A stretch of DNA of 64,000 nucleotides from Bog-756 sp963696495 (GTDB lineage Bacteria; Actinomycetota; Acidimicrobiia; Acidimicrobiales; RAAP-2), in contig CAVOKJ010000002.1 of NCBI GenBank assembly GCA_963696495.1, positions 372,001 to 436,000 on the forward strand, in the 5' to 3' direction. A program made the translations under genes and the position numbers. Below are positions 43,501 to 51,794 of the stretch, piece by piece. The notes beneath the pieces were generated by a model. That model searched no databases and was not told where the DNA came from. It saw only the letters and a program-made list of their open reading frames with translations. How positions within the stretch are numbered: the first letter of the stretch is position 1; each line of letters starts with the position of its first letter.

Positions 43501-43870
43501 CGATGGCTTCGGCGTTCGCCCCGATCACCTCGACGCCCCGGGCGTCGAGCACCCCCCGGTCCGCCAGTGCCATCGTCAGGTTGAGCGCCGTCTGGCCGCC
43601 CAGGGTCGGGAGCAGCGCGTCGGGGCGCTCACGCTCGATGATGGCGGTGAGCACGTCGGGGTCGAGGGGCTCCACGTAGGTTCGGTCGGCCATCCCGGGG
43701 TCGGTCATGATGGTGGCCGGATTGGAGTTGGCCAGCACGACCCGGAACCCCTCCTGGGCGAGCACCCGGCACGCCTGGGTGCCCGAGTAGTCGAACTCGC
43801 ACGCCTGGCCGATGACGATGGGGCCCGATCCGATGACCAGGATCGACTCGAGGTCCTCCCGGCGCGGCAT
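40556..43870 (-). CDS. carB: Carbamoyl phosphate synthase large subunit
   Basis: Makes carbamoyl phosphate for both pyrimidine and arginine synthesis. Two homologous ATP-grasp halves: MPRREDLESILVIGSGPIVI opens the first; GSGPNRIGQGIEFDYCCVHA the second; a C-terminal allosteric MGS-like domain follows (VATSGTAAMLGAEGV). 1104 aa, full length. ATG shares one base with the carA stop. Confidence 0.98.
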   Translation of the reverse strand: MPRREDLESILVIGSGPIVIGQACEFDYSGTQACRVLAQEGFRVVLANSNPATIMTDPGMADRTYVEPLDPDVLTAIIERERPDALLPTLGGQTALNLTMALADRGVLDARGVEVIGANAEAIATAEDRDRFKAAMQEIGLAVPRSGFAHSLDEALAIGESIGFPIMVRPSYILGGAGTGIAATREDLVRLAAEGLDASPISEVLVERSIAGQKEFELEVMRDNADNCVVVCSIENLDPMGVHTGDSITVAPAQTLTDVEYQAMRDAAFACIRRVGVETGGSNVQFAVDPTDGTQVVIEMNPRVSRSSALASKATGFPIAKIAARLAVGYRLDEITNDITGATPASFEPTIDYVVTKIPRWAFEKLPGATDQLGTRMQSVGEVMAIGRTFAESLQKAARSLEQGRDGLNADPGEHALDEVSTEQLTEAVAIATPERIYQLETLLRRGVSVDELAAVTGIDPWFLSSMAEVTDARMALDLQVTLGVTVADLDRRAWRRLKRLGFSDQQLAYLFGGSVTAADIRAARGALGVGVTFKTVDTCGAEFDSATPYHYSTIEDEDEVEPSARPRVVILGSGPNRIGQGIEFDYCCVHASFALQEAGYETVMVNCNPETVSTDYDTSDRLYFEPLTPEDLANVLHAEVAASVDGGRLVGVIVSLGGQTPLKLAAGIPEELVLGTSPASIDLAEDRERWNELCARLGIAQPPGGTASTSLEAVKVASSIGYPVLVRPSYVLGGRAMEIVYDDERLVEAVESMSGLGGSLGREGGVTPERPVLVDRFLEDAVEVDVDAVRDATGEVVICGVMEHVEEAGVHSGDSACALPPQTLSEEVIADLERTVRTIAEALQVRGLINVQFAVKDDRAYVLEANPRASRTVPFVAKATGVPVAKVAARVMVGATLAELREEGILRPPVTGHVSVKEAVMPFNRFPGVDTLLGPEMRSTGEVMGIGATFGLAFAKSQIAAGSRLPVSGTVFFSLADRDKASGLDVARQFASLGFELVATSGTAAMLGAEGVDVATVVAKVGDSHPGVVDAVELIAGGKVQLVVNTPRGRGPRADGLHIRAAALAHLVPCLTTVAAARAAAAGITDWVNHPLSVRSLQEYHER

Positions 43871-45015
43871 CAGTCACCCACCCCGCTGCCCAGCCGGGTG
43901 CTCCGGCGGCCACCGGTGGCGTCCATGAGCTCCCGGAACTCCTCGAACAGGTAGCGGGCGTCGTGCGGCCCGGGGCCGGCCTCGGGGTGATACTGGACGC
44001 TGAACAACGGTGCATCGCCACTGGCGATGCCCTCGACCACCCCGTCGTTGAGGTTCACATGGGTGACCGCCGCCGTGGCCACCGAGCCCTCGGCCACCGC
44101 GTAGTTGTGGTTCTGGGAGGTGATCTCCACCCGGCCCGAGGACACCCGGCGCACCGGGTGGTTCCCGCCATGGTGGCCGAAGGGGAGCTTGTAGGTCGTC
44201 CCCCCGAGGGCGGTGGCGAGCAGCTGGTGGCCAAGACAGATCCCGAACACCGGCACGGTGCCGTGCTCGGCGAGGGCCCGGATCTCCTGGGTGACGCCGG
44301 GCAGGGCGGCCGGGTCTCCCGGACCGTTGGAGAGGAAGATGCCGTCGGGCTCGAGGGCCAGGACCTCGTCGGCGGAGGTGGACGCCGGAACCACGGTCAC
44401 GGTGGCCAGCTCGCCGAGCTGGCGCAGCATGGCCTCCTTCACGCCGAAGTCGTAGGCCACCACCCGGTACGGCCCGTCGCCCCGGGTGTAGACAGCGGTC
44501 GTCGTCACGGTCGACACCAGGTCGACGCCGTCCGTCGAGGGTGCGGATGCGGCCGCGGCCACCAGGTCGGGCTCCGGAGCGGTGCCGAAGGCGCAGGGCA
44601 TGGACCCCCGGTCGCGCAGATGGCGGGTGAGCCGCCGGGTGTCGATGCCGGTGATGCCGGGCACCGAGCACCGGACCAGGAACTCCTCCAACGTCTCCCT
44701 CGACCGCCAGCTGCTGGGCCGATCGGTCAGATCGCGCACGATCACCCCCCGGCAGAACGGACGGCTCGCCTCGTCGTCGGTGGGGTTCACCCCGTAGTTC
44801 CCGATGTGGGGATAGGTGAAGGCGATGACCTGCCCGGCGTACGACGGGTCGGTGATGACCTCCTGGTAGCCGGAGAGCACCGTGTTGAACACGGCCTCAC
44901 CGGTGGTCACGCCGCCCTCGGCCGCCGCCCCGATGGCCTCGCCCTCGAAGCACGTGCCGTCGGCCAGGACCAGCAGCGCCTCCGCCCTGGGCTCGATGCC
45001 GTTCCGGCCGGTCAT
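43870..45015 (-). CDS. carA: Carbamoyl phosphate synthase small (glutaminase) subunit
   Basis: Class I glutamine amidotransferase that supplies ammonia to CarB. N-terminal domain with GEAVFNTVLSGYQEVITDPS; catalytic Cys in FGICLGHQLLATALGG and His/Glu in VQYHPEAGPGPHD. 381 aa. ATG overlaps the pyrC stop as ATGA. Confidence 0.98.
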   Translation of the reverse strand: MTGRNGIEPRAEALLVLADGTCFEGEAIGAAAEGGVTTGEAVFNTVLSGYQEVITDPSYAGQVIAFTYPHIGNYGVNPTDDEASRPFCRGVIVRDLTDRPSSWRSRETLEEFLVRCSVPGITGIDTRRLTRHLRDRGSMPCAFGTAPEPDLVAAAASAPSTDGVDLVSTVTTTAVYTRGDGPYRVVAYDFGVKEAMLRQLGELATVTVVPASTSADEVLALEPDGIFLSNGPGDPAALPGVTQEIRALAEHGTVPVFGICLGHQLLATALGGTTYKLPFGHHGGNHPVRRVSSGRVEITSQNHNYAVAEGSVATAAVTHVNLNDGVVEGIASGDAPLFSVQYHPEAGPGPHDARYLFEEFRELMDATGGRRSTRLGSGVGD

Positions 45016-46331
45016 CGCTGGGCCTCGCCGTCGACGACGACCGGCTCCCCGCGGTACACGGTGTGGCGGACCTGACCGGTGAGCTTCCGGCCCCCGTAGG
45101 GCGAGTTGCGGCTCCGGCTGGCCAGGGCCCCGGGATCCACCGTCCATGTCGAGGTCGGGTCGATGACGCAGAGGTTGGCCGCCGACCCCGGCACCACCGG
45201 ACCACCGTGCCCACCACCATGGGCCGGGTCGAGCCGGCAGATCGAGGCCGGCTGCCAGCTGAGGAGGGCGAGCACCTGGGCCAGCGGCAGCCCCAGCTCG
45301 GTGATGGCCAACGACAGGGCGGTCTGGAGCCCCAGCATCCCCGGGGGCGCCTGGTCGAAGGGGAGGTCCTTGAGCTCGGGGGCATGGGGGGCGTGGTCGG
45401 TGGCGATGGCGTCGATGGTCCCGTCGGCCAGGCCCGCCTTGACGGCGTCCACGTCGGGCTGGGGCCGGAGCGGGGGGTTGACCTTGAACACGGGGTCGTA
45501 GCCGGCGGCACAGCCGTCGGTCAGCGAGAAGTGGTGCGGGGCCGCCTCCGCCGTCACCGCCAGTCCGTCCTGCTTGGCCCGGCGCACCAGCTCGACGGAA
45601 CGGGCCGTGGACAGGTGGAGGAAGTGGATGCGGCCGCCGGTGGCCTGGGCCAGGGCGATGTCGCGGGCCACCATCACCTCCTCGGCCATGGCCGCCATGC
45701 CCGGGATCCCGAGCCGGCTCGACCAGGCGCCCTCGTGCATGGCACCGCCGGCGGCCAGGGAGCTGTCCTCGCAGTGCTGGGCCAGCGTGACCCCGAGGCC
45801 ACCGGCGTACTCGAACGCCCGGCGCATCAGGCCGGCGGACTGCACGCCGGCGCCGTCGTCGGTGAACAGGGTCACGCCGAGGGCGGCCATCTCGGCCATC
45901 GGCGCCAGCCGTTCCCCGGCCCGTCCCACGGTGATGGCGCCGGCCACCGCCACCTCGGCGGTGGCCTTGGCGCCCAGCTCCTGCACGTTGCGCACCGCCT
46001 CGGCGGAGTCGAGGGCCGGCTCGGTGTTCGGCATGGCCACGAGCGCGGTGAAGCCACCGAGGGAGGCCGCCCGCGCCCCCGTCTCGACCGTCTCGGACTC
46101 CTCCCGCCCGGGCTGACGCAGATGGGTGTGCAGGTCGACCAGCCCCGGGGCGACCACACACCGGCCGGCATCGAGCACGGTCGCACCCCGATGCCCCGCC
46201 AGGTCCTCGTCGACCGCCACCACCTGGCCCGCCTCGACCAGCACATCGGCCCGGCGGGCACCACGCCGGTCGATCACCGTCCCGCCGCGGATCACCAGCT
46301 CCGGTCGCGATCCCTCCACGTACTCAGCCAT
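45012..46331 (-). CDS. pyrC: Dihydroorotase
   Basis: Closes the ring of carbamoyl aspartate. Amidohydrolase, type I: metal site VDLHTHLRQPGREESET, LAQHCEDSSL, HFLHLSTARSVELV and ATDHAPHAPELK. 439 aa from the ATG at 46331, which has GGGAGG six nt before it and overlaps pyrB by 8 nt. Confidence 0.96.
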   Translation of the reverse strand: MAEYVEGSRPELVIRGGTVIDRRGARRADVLVEAGQVVAVDEDLAGHRGATVLDAGRCVVAPGLVDLHTHLRQPGREESETVETGARAASLGGFTALVAMPNTEPALDSAEAVRNVQELGAKATAEVAVAGAITVGRAGERLAPMAEMAALGVTLFTDDGAGVQSAGLMRRAFEYAGGLGVTLAQHCEDSSLAAGGAMHEGAWSSRLGIPGMAAMAEEVMVARDIALAQATGGRIHFLHLSTARSVELVRRAKQDGLAVTAEAAPHHFSLTDGCAAGYDPVFKVNPPLRPQPDVDAVKAGLADGTIDAIATDHAPHAPELKDLPFDQAPPGMLGLQTALSLAITELGLPLAQVLALLSWQPASICRLDPAHGGGHGGPVVPGSAANLCVIDPTSTWTVDPGALASRSRNSPYGGRKLTGQVRHTVYRGEPVVVDGEAQR

Positions 46332-47292
46332 GGGAGGCCTCCCGTCCACCCTGCCCGAGCAGCAGGAAGAGCACCGCCATGCGGATGGCCACGCCGTTGC
46401 TCACCTGCTCGGTGATCAGGGAGGCCGGCAGCTCGGCGACGTCCGAGGCGATCTCCACGCCCCGGACGATGGGCCCGGGATGGAGGATCAACGCGCCCGG
46501 CTGGAGCACGGCCGCCCGGCGGGCCGTGAGCCCGTAGCCGGCGGTGTACTCGCGGAGCGTCGGCACGAACTCGCCGCTCCCCCGCTCCGCCTGCACGCGC
46601 AGCAACGAGACCACGTCGGCCTTGGGGAGGACCTCGTCCAGATCGTGCTCCACCGCGGCGATGGGCCATCCCTCCAGGGAGGGGGGCAGCAGGGTGGCCG
46701 GAGCCACCAGCGTGATCTCGGCCCCGAGGGCGGCATATGCGGTGATCTGGGACCTGGCCACGCGGCTGTGGCGGATGTCCCCGACGATGACGACCTGGAG
46801 GCCCTCGAACCTCGCCACCCCCTCGTCGCCACCCCCGAGCGCCTGGCGGACCGTGTAGAGGTCGAGCAGCGCCTGGGTGGGGTGCTGGTGCCAGCCGTCA
46901 CCGGCGTTGACCACCGCGCAGTGGCCGACCCAGCCGGCGACCCGGGCCGGGACCCCCGACGAGGCGTGGCGGATGATCACCGCATCGATGCCGATGGCCT
47001 CGATGGTCTCGACGGTGTCACGCAGCGACTCGCCCTTCTTCAGCGACGACGAGCCGGCGGCGAAGGACAGCACGTCGGCCGACATCCGCTTGGCCGCCGT
47101 CTCGAACGACATGCGGGTGCGGGTCGAGTCCTCGAAGAAGAGGGTGGCCACCGTCCGTCCCCGGAGCGTGGGCACCTTGGGATTCGCCCGGCGGCCGACC
47201 TCGGCGAAGGAGTCGGCCACCCGGAGCACCTCGACGATGTCGTCCGTGTCGAGGTCGTCGATACTGAGCAGGTGGGCGGGGAAGGGGCTCAC
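46324..47292 (-). CDS. pyrB: Aspartate carbamoyltransferase catalytic chain
   Basis: Commits carbamoyl phosphate to pyrimidines. LFFEDSTRTRMSFETAAKRM holds the carbamoyl-phosphate loop STRTR; DGWHQHPTQALLDL and HPGPIVRGVEI are also diagnostic. GTG start overlapping the pyrR stop (GTGA). 322 aa. No pyrI regulatory chain gene nearby, as usual in this group. Confidence 0.97.
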   Translation of the reverse strand: MSPFPAHLLSIDDLDTDDIVEVLRVADSFAEVGRRANPKVPTLRGRTVATLFFEDSTRTRMSFETAAKRMSADVLSFAAGSSSLKKGESLRDTVETIEAIGIDAVIIRHASSGVPARVAGWVGHCAVVNAGDGWHQHPTQALLDLYTVRQALGGGDEGVARFEGLQVVIVGDIRHSRVARSQITAYAALGAEITLVAPATLLPPSLEGWPIAAVEHDLDEVLPKADVVSLLRVQAERGSGEFVPTLREYTAGYGLTARRAAVLQPGALILHPGPIVRGVEIASDVAELPASLITEQVSNGVAIRMAVLFLLLGQGGREASHG

Positions 47293-47858
47293 CGGCCCAC
47301 CAGCTCGCCCAGAGACACCCCGTCCTCGGAGACGTCGACCATCTCGTCGCGGCTGGTCGGCAGGTTCTTCCCGACGTAGTCGGGCCGGATCGGGAGCTCC
47401 CGGTGACCGCGGTCGACCATCACCGCCAGCTCCACCACCTGGGCCCGGCCGTACTCGCCCAGGGCATTCAGCGCGGCCCGGATGGTCCTGCCGGTGAACA
47501 GCACGTCGTCCACCAGCACCACCGTGGCGCCGGTCAGATCGAAGCTGATGTCGGTGGCCGCCTCGGGGAGCACGGGCCGCAGTCCGATGTCGTCCCGGTA
47601 GAAGGCGACGTCGAGCGTCCCGACAGGGATGTCGGCCTCCTCGACCTCGGCCAGGGTCTGGGCCAGGCGTTCGGCGATGGCCACGCCACCGGTCTGGAGC
47701 CCGATCAGGACGACACGGTGCAGCCCCCGGTTGCGCTCGGCGATCTCGTGGGCCATGCGGGTGATGGCCCGGCGCACGTCGTCCGCCGACATGACCTGGA
47801 CCCGGGGAACGAAGACAGAGGCCCGCGGACGGGTATGACTGCGTTCACGTTCGGCCAC
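47289..47858 (-). CDS. pyrR: Pyrimidine operon RNA-binding regulator PyrR / uracil phosphoribosyltransferase
   Basis: UMP-dependent RNA-binding repressor of pyr genes, often with uracil phosphoribosyltransferase activity. PRPP loop VVLVDDVLFTGRTIRAAL; DVAFYRDDIGL and RGHRELPIRPDYVGKNLPTS are family-specific. GTG at 47858 chosen because GGAGG lies 4 nt upstream; 189 aa with an N-terminal extension of about 22 residues before MSADDVRRAITRM. First gene of the operon, with a PyrR-binding hairpin in its own leader. Confidence 0.96.
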   Translation of the reverse strand: MAERERSHTRPRASVFVPRVQVMSADDVRRAITRMAHEIAERNRGLHRVVLIGLQTGGVAIAERLAQTLAEVEEADIPVGTLDVAFYRDDIGLRPVLPEAATDISFDLTGATVVLVDDVLFTGRTIRAALNALGEYGRAQVVELAVMVDRGHRELPIRPDYVGKNLPTSRDEMVDVSEDGVSLGELVGR

Positions 47859-47862
47859 GAAT

Positions 47863-47907
47863 CCTCCTGTCCGTACGGGCCTCACGGGACCCGCTTCACG
47901 GTCAGGA
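47863..47907 (-). promoter_or_regulatory. PyrR-binding hairpin covering the pyrR ribosome binding site
   Basis: On the pyrR strand TCCTG (47907-47903) pairs with CAGGA (47869-47865), extended by CCGT/ACGG and GGG/CCC. The apical part GGTCCCGTGAGGCC (47891-47878) fits the PyrR loop consensus TCCNGNGAGGY. The 3' arm runs into GGAGG, the ribosome binding site of pyrR, so PyrR bound here would block translation. This type of control is known for mycobacterial pyr operons. Confidence 0.8.
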
Positions 47908-47911
47908 GCCG

Positions 47912-47917
47912 ACTATA
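47912..47917 (-). promoter_or_regulatory. -10 element TATAGT of the pyr operon
   Basis: TATAGT, in the 86-nt gap between nusB and pyrR; transcription would start near 47905, at the base of the PyrR hairpin. No convincing -35 was found. Confidence 0.6.
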
Positions 47918-47944
47918 CCCGCTCGGTCGACGCGCGTGCCCCTG

Positions 47945-48340
47945 TCACGTCCTCACCTGCGCGGCGAGGGTGGCCAGGACCCCGTTCACGAAGCGACCGG
48001 AGTCGTCCGTCGAGTAGGCCGACGCCAGCTCCACCGCCTCGTTGAGGACCACCGCGGTGGGGACGTCGGGGAACGACAGCAGCTCGGCCACCGCCAGGCG
48101 GAGGACGTTCCGGTCGACCACGGCCAACCGGTCGAGCCCCCACCCGATGGCGGCGTCGTCGATCAGCCGGTCGATCTCCGGGGCCCGGGACGCCACGGCC
48201 CGCACCAGCTGCGCCGTGTAGGCGTCGGGGGGCACGGGCAGCTCGTCGAGCACCGCCTCGGGCGCCCGTCCCTTCAGCTCCGCCTCGTAGAGAAGGGTGA
48301 GTGCCCGTTCACGAGCTTGGTGGCGGGGTGCGGGATCCAT
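47945..48340 (-). CDS. nusB: Transcription antitermination protein NusB
   Basis: Works with NusE (S10) at boxA in rRNA antitermination. Helical bundle with RHQARERALTLLYEAELKG, AVVDRNVLRLAVAELL and PTAVVLNEAVELASAYSTDD, GRFVNGVLATLA. 131 aa. Directly preceded by a tandem 16-bp repeat array, where its promoter should be. Confidence 0.96.
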   Translation of the reverse strand: MDPAPRHQARERALTLLYEAELKGRAPEAVLDELPVPPDAYTAQLVRAVASRAPEIDRLIDDAAIGWGLDRLAVVDRNVLRLAVAELLSFPDVPTAVVLNEAVELASAYSTDDSGRFVNGVLATLAAQVRT

Positions 48341-48344
48341 GGAA

Positions 48345-48408
48345 TCTGTGCGGTGCGGAGTCTGTGCGGTGCGGAGTCTGTGCGGTGCGGAGTCTGTGCG
48401 ATGCGATG
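48345..48408. repeat. Four 16-bp tandem repeats upstream of nusB
   Basis: Three exact copies of tctgtgcggtgcggag (48345-48360, 48361-48376, 48377-48392) and a fourth, variant copy (48393-48408), followed by related gtgcggtgcggtg sequence to about 48442. The array begins 5 nt upstream of the nusB ATG. Confidence 0.95.
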
Positions 48409-48524
48409 GGATGTCGGTGCGGTGCGGTGGGGTGTCGGTGCCGGTGGAGCCGGAGCGCCCGGTCCGACCCTCACGGCAGACGGAGCACCCCGACGGAGAG
48501 GTCGGGCCGTGACGGCGAGCCGGA

Positions 48525-49085
48525 TCAGGCGCGGGTCAGGTACTCGCCCGAGCGCGTGTCCACCTTTATCTTCTCGCCCGGGTTGACGAACAGCGGGACC
48601 TGGAGGACGAGGCCCGTCTCGAGCGTCGCCGGCTTCCGGGCGCCCGACACGCGGTCCCCCTGCAGCCCGGGCTCGGTGTCGGTCACCGTGAGCTCGACGG
48701 CCGCCGGCAGATCGACGCCCACGATCTCGGTCCCGAAGAACTGCAGCACGGCGTCGTCCCCCTCCTTCAGATAGTTGGCGGCATCCCCGAGGAGGCTGGT
48801 GTCCACCTGGAGCTGCTCGTAGGAAGCGGTGTCCATGAACACGTACTCCGAGCCGTCCCGGTAGAGGAACTGCATCTCGCGCTTGTCGATGATCGCCTGC
48901 TCGAGCTTCTCGTCGGCCCGGTAGGTGCGCTCGATGACGGCGCCGGTGCGCTGGTTCTTCAGCTTCGTCCGGACGAAGGCGCCGCCCTTTCCGGGCTTCA
49001 CGTGCTGGAACTCGACCACCGCGAACAGCCCCTCGGGGAGGTCGAGGGTCATGCCATTGCGCAGATCGTTGGTGCTGACGGCCAT
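48525..49085 (-). CDS. efp: Elongation factor P
   Basis: Relieves ribosome stalling at proline runs. MAVSTNDLRNGMTLDLPEG opens domain I; the loop VKPGKGGAFVR carries the lysine (Lys33) that is modified in some bacteria. 186 aa, three OB-like domains. The proline-rich tails of several proteins here would need it. ATG shares one base with the pepQ stop. Confidence 0.97.
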   Translation of the reverse strand: MAVSTNDLRNGMTLDLPEGLFAVVEFQHVKPGKGGAFVRTKLKNQRTGAVIERTYRADEKLEQAIIDKREMQFLYRDGSEYVFMDTASYEQLQVDTSLLGDAANYLKEGDDAVLQFFGTEIVGVDLPAAVELTVTDTEPGLQGDRVSGARKPATLETGLVLQVPLFVNPGEKIKVDTRSGEYLTRA

Positions 49086-50257
49086 CAGACGGCGACTTCC
49101 TTCGGGAAACGGGTGAGTGGGCGGCTACCGCCTCCGGTCACCACGAGGGTGTCCTCGATGCGCACCCCTCCGGTCCCGGGGAGGTACACGCCGGGCTCCA
49201 CGGTGACCACGGTGCCGGGTTCGAGAATAGCAGTCGACCCGGGACCCACCGACGGCCCCTCGTGGATGTCGAGGCCGACACCGTGGCCGGTCCCGTGCTC
49301 GAACCGGTCGGCCCAGCCGGCGGCGGCGATCACCTGGCGACAGGCGGCGTCGACGTCTCCGGTCAGGCGGCCGGGGGCCACGACGCCCACGCCGGTGCGC
49401 TGGGCCTCGGCCACGACGTCGAACACCTGGGCCAGCTCGCCAGCCGGCGCGCCGCCGACACAGAAGGTCCGCGTCATGTCCGAGCGGTACCCGTCGAACA
49501 CCGCGCCGAAGTCGACCACCACCGGGTCACCGGGCCGGATGCGCCGCGGGCCGGGACGGGCGTGGGGCTTCGCCGAGTTCTCGCCCGACGCGACGATCGT
49601 CTCGAACGCGGCCTCCTCGGCGCCCAGCAGGCGCATGGCATGGTCGAGGGCGGCGGCGAACCCGGCCTCGGTGAGCTCGCCGTCCCGGCCGGCTCCCACG
49701 GCCTCCAGCAGCGGGAGCACCGAAGCGAGCGCCTGGTCGGCGATGTCGGCCGCCCGCTCCATCCTCAGCACCTCGGCGGCCGACTTCACGCTCCGGAGCC
49801 GCTCGACGAGGCCCCGGGTGGGGACCACCTCGGTCCCCTCGAGGAGCTCGTCCCAGGACCGCTGGGCGGACCAGGTCACGTGATCCGCCTCCAGGCCCAC
49901 CCGGCCGGCGGCCCCGGCGGCGGCGACGAGGGCCTCGCGCTGCACCTGCACCCCGCCGATGGACACCTCGACGTCGGATCCCACCCCGGCGGCGGCCAGC
50001 TGCTCGATCGACTGCGTCCGGTACCGGCCGTCCGTGGTCAGCACCGCCCGGTCTGGGGTCACCAGGAGCACCCCGGACGAGCCGGTGAACCCACTGAGCC
50101 ACCGGATGTTCGCCGACGCCGTCACCAACAGGGCGTCCACCGGCTCCTCGTCGGGGCCGGCGGTCTCGAAGAGCGGGCGCAGCCGGTCGAGGCGGCCCGA
50201 GACGTCGAGCGGGGCGATCGCCCCGGCGGGGGCGCGCACCCCGGCCGGGTCGGCCAT
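49085..50257 (-). CDS. Xaa-Pro aminopeptidase / dipeptidase, M24 family
   Basis: Metallopeptidase that cleaves X-Pro bonds. Creatinase-like N-domain with LLVTASANIRWLSGFTGSSG, then the pita-bread domain with all five metal ligands: DFGAVFDGYRSDMTRTF, GTGHGVGLDIHE, TVEPGVYLPG and GVRIEDTLVV. 390 aa. ATG at 50257 has GGAGG 10 nt upstream; a GTG at 50266 overlaps the aroQ stop and is an alternative. Neighbouring efp is the usual context. Confidence 0.94.
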   Translation of the reverse strand: MADPAGVRAPAGAIAPLDVSGRLDRLRPLFETAGPDEEPVDALLVTASANIRWLSGFTGSSGVLLVTPDRAVLTTDGRYRTQSIEQLAAAGVGSDVEVSIGGVQVQREALVAAAGAAGRVGLEADHVTWSAQRSWDELLEGTEVVPTRGLVERLRSVKSAAEVLRMERAADIADQALASVLPLLEAVGAGRDGELTEAGFAAALDHAMRLLGAEEAAFETIVASGENSAKPHARPGPRRIRPGDPVVVDFGAVFDGYRSDMTRTFCVGGAPAGELAQVFDVVAEAQRTGVGVVAPGRLTGDVDAACRQVIAAAGWADRFEHGTGHGVGLDIHEGPSVGPGSTAILEPGTVVTVEPGVYLPGTGGVRIEDTLVVTGGGSRPLTRFPKEVAV

Positions 50258-50262
50258 CCCGG

Positions 50263-50724
50263 TCACCCCTCCGCCCGGGCGTCGAGCAACCGGTCGACCG
50301 CCTGCACGGCCAGTGGGTAGCCGAGACCGCCGAACCCGGCGATGCACCCGTCGGCCACCGGGGCGATCACCGAGGTGTGCCGGAACGGTTCCCGGGCCGC
50401 CGGGTTCGACAGGTGCAGCTCCACCACCACCCCGTCGAACGCCGCCAGGGCGTCGTGGAGCGACCATGAGGTGTGGGAGAGGGCCCCGGCGTTGACGATG
50501 ATCGCCCCGGCCCGGCCCCGGGCGGCCTGGACCGCCTCGACCAGACCCCCTTCGTGATTGGTCTGCAGATGCTCCAGCGCGTAGCCGGCCCGCGACGCCG
50601 CATCGGTCGCCGCCGCCACGTGGTCGTCGAGGGTCTCGGTGCCGTAGACGGCCGGCTCCCGATCACCGAGGAGGTTCAGATTCGGCCCGGACAGCAGGAC
50701 GATGAGGCCCTTGCCGGTCGTCAT
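50263..50724 (-). CDS. aroQ: Type II 3-dehydroquinate dehydratase
   Basis: Third shikimate step. VLLSGPNLNLLGDREPAVYG (with the catalytic Tyr), LQTNHEGGLVEAVQ, IIVNAGALSHTSWSLHDAL and ELHLSNPAAREPFRHTS. 153 aa. ATG overlaps the aroB stop as ATGA. Confidence 0.97.
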   Translation of the reverse strand: MTTGKGLIVLLSGPNLNLLGDREPAVYGTETLDDHVAAATDAASRAGYALEHLQTNHEGGLVEAVQAARGRAGAIIVNAGALSHTSWSLHDALAAFDGVVVELHLSNPAAREPFRHTSVIAPVADGCIAGFGGLGYPLAVQAVDRLLDARAEG

Positions 50725-51794
50725 CGGGTTCCGCTCTCCACCTGGGCCATGGCCGCCAGGGTAGCCACCACGTCGTCGTGGCCGATACCCCGCACCACCT
50801 CCACCCCGGACGGGCCGTCGAGGACGAAGGTCAGGTCCTGGTGGGCCTTCTTGTCCCGCCCCATGAACGCCACCAGCTGCTCGGGGTCGAGCCCGGCGGG
50901 CAGCAGGGGCGACAGGTCGAAGGCGCCGACGACCCGGCGGTGCAACTCGACCCGCTCGTCGTCGATCCGCCCGAGCCTTCTGGCCAGCAGCGCGGCGAAC
51001 ACCAGTCCCACGGCCACCGCCTCGCCGTGGCGGAGGTCGAGGCGGGTGCCGGGATCGAAGGCGGCGGCCTCCAGGGCGTGGGCCAGGGTGTGACCGTAGT
51101 TGAGCAGCATCCGTCGATCGCCCTCCCGTTCGTCGGAGGCCACCACCTCGGCCTTGATCGCCACGCAACGGGCCACCTGGTCGGGAAGCGTCAGATCCAG
51201 CAGCGAGGCATCGGGCGCTCCCCCCTCGGGCCCCTGCCGGCCGAGGAACGCGTACTTGGCGAGCTCGCCGCGGCCGGACGCCCACTCCCGCGGCGGTAAC
51301 GTGGCCAGCACCTCGGTGTCGCACAGCACCCCGCGGGGTTGCCAGAAGGCACCCACCAGGTTCTTGCCCTCGGGCACGTTGACGCCGGTCTTTCCACCGA
51401 TGGCCGCGTCCACCTGGGCCAACAGGGACGTCGCCACGTTCACGTAGGCGGTGCCGCGGTGGAAGGACGCCGCCGCGAACCCGGCGAGATCGGTGACCAC
51501 ACCTCCCCCCACGGCGACGACCACGTCGGAACGGCTGAGACCGGCCCGGGCGAAGCCCCGGCACAGGGTCTCGACCTCCCGGAGGGACTTGGCCTCCTCG
51601 CCGTCGGGGACCGTGAAGTGGCGGACGGGCAGTCCGGGATCGACCTCCACGCCGATGCCGTCCTGGGTCACCACCGCCGCCAGCGAGGCGTCGGGCACGG
51701 CCCGGGCCACCAGGTCGGACAGCTGGTGGCGGGCCCCGTCGCCGATGATCACCTCGTAGCTGCGGGACCCCAGCTCCACCGGGACGACGATCAT
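50721..51794 (-). CDS. aroB: 3-dehydroquinate synthase
   Basis: Second shikimate step; NAD- and zinc-dependent. AVGGGVVTDLAGFAAASFHR, GKTGVNVPEGKNLVGAFW, and the zinc residues in NYGHTLAHALE and RHGEAVAVGL. 357 aa. ATG overlaps the aroK stop as ATGA. Confidence 0.97.
   Translation of the reverse strand: MIVVPVELGSRSYEVIIGDGARHQLSDLVARAVPDASLAAVVTQDGIGVEVDPGLPVRHFTVPDGEEAKSLREVETLCRGFARAGLSRSDVVVAVGGGVVTDLAGFAAASFHRGTAYVNVATSLLAQVDAAIGGKTGVNVPEGKNLVGAFWQPRGVLCDTEVLATLPPREWASGRGELAKYAFLGRQGPEGGAPDASLLDLTLPDQVARCVAIKAEVVASDEREGDRRMLLNYGHTLAHALEAAAFDPGTRLDLRHGEAVAVGLVFAALLARRLGRIDDERVELHRRVVGAFDLSPLLPAGLDPEQLVAFMGRDKKAHQDLTFVLDGPSGVEVVRGIGHDDVVATLAAMAQVESGTR

Noticed and set aside
48345..48442. 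CRISPR-like array
   Set aside because: Units of 16 bp directly abut without spacers; it is a plain tandem repeat.
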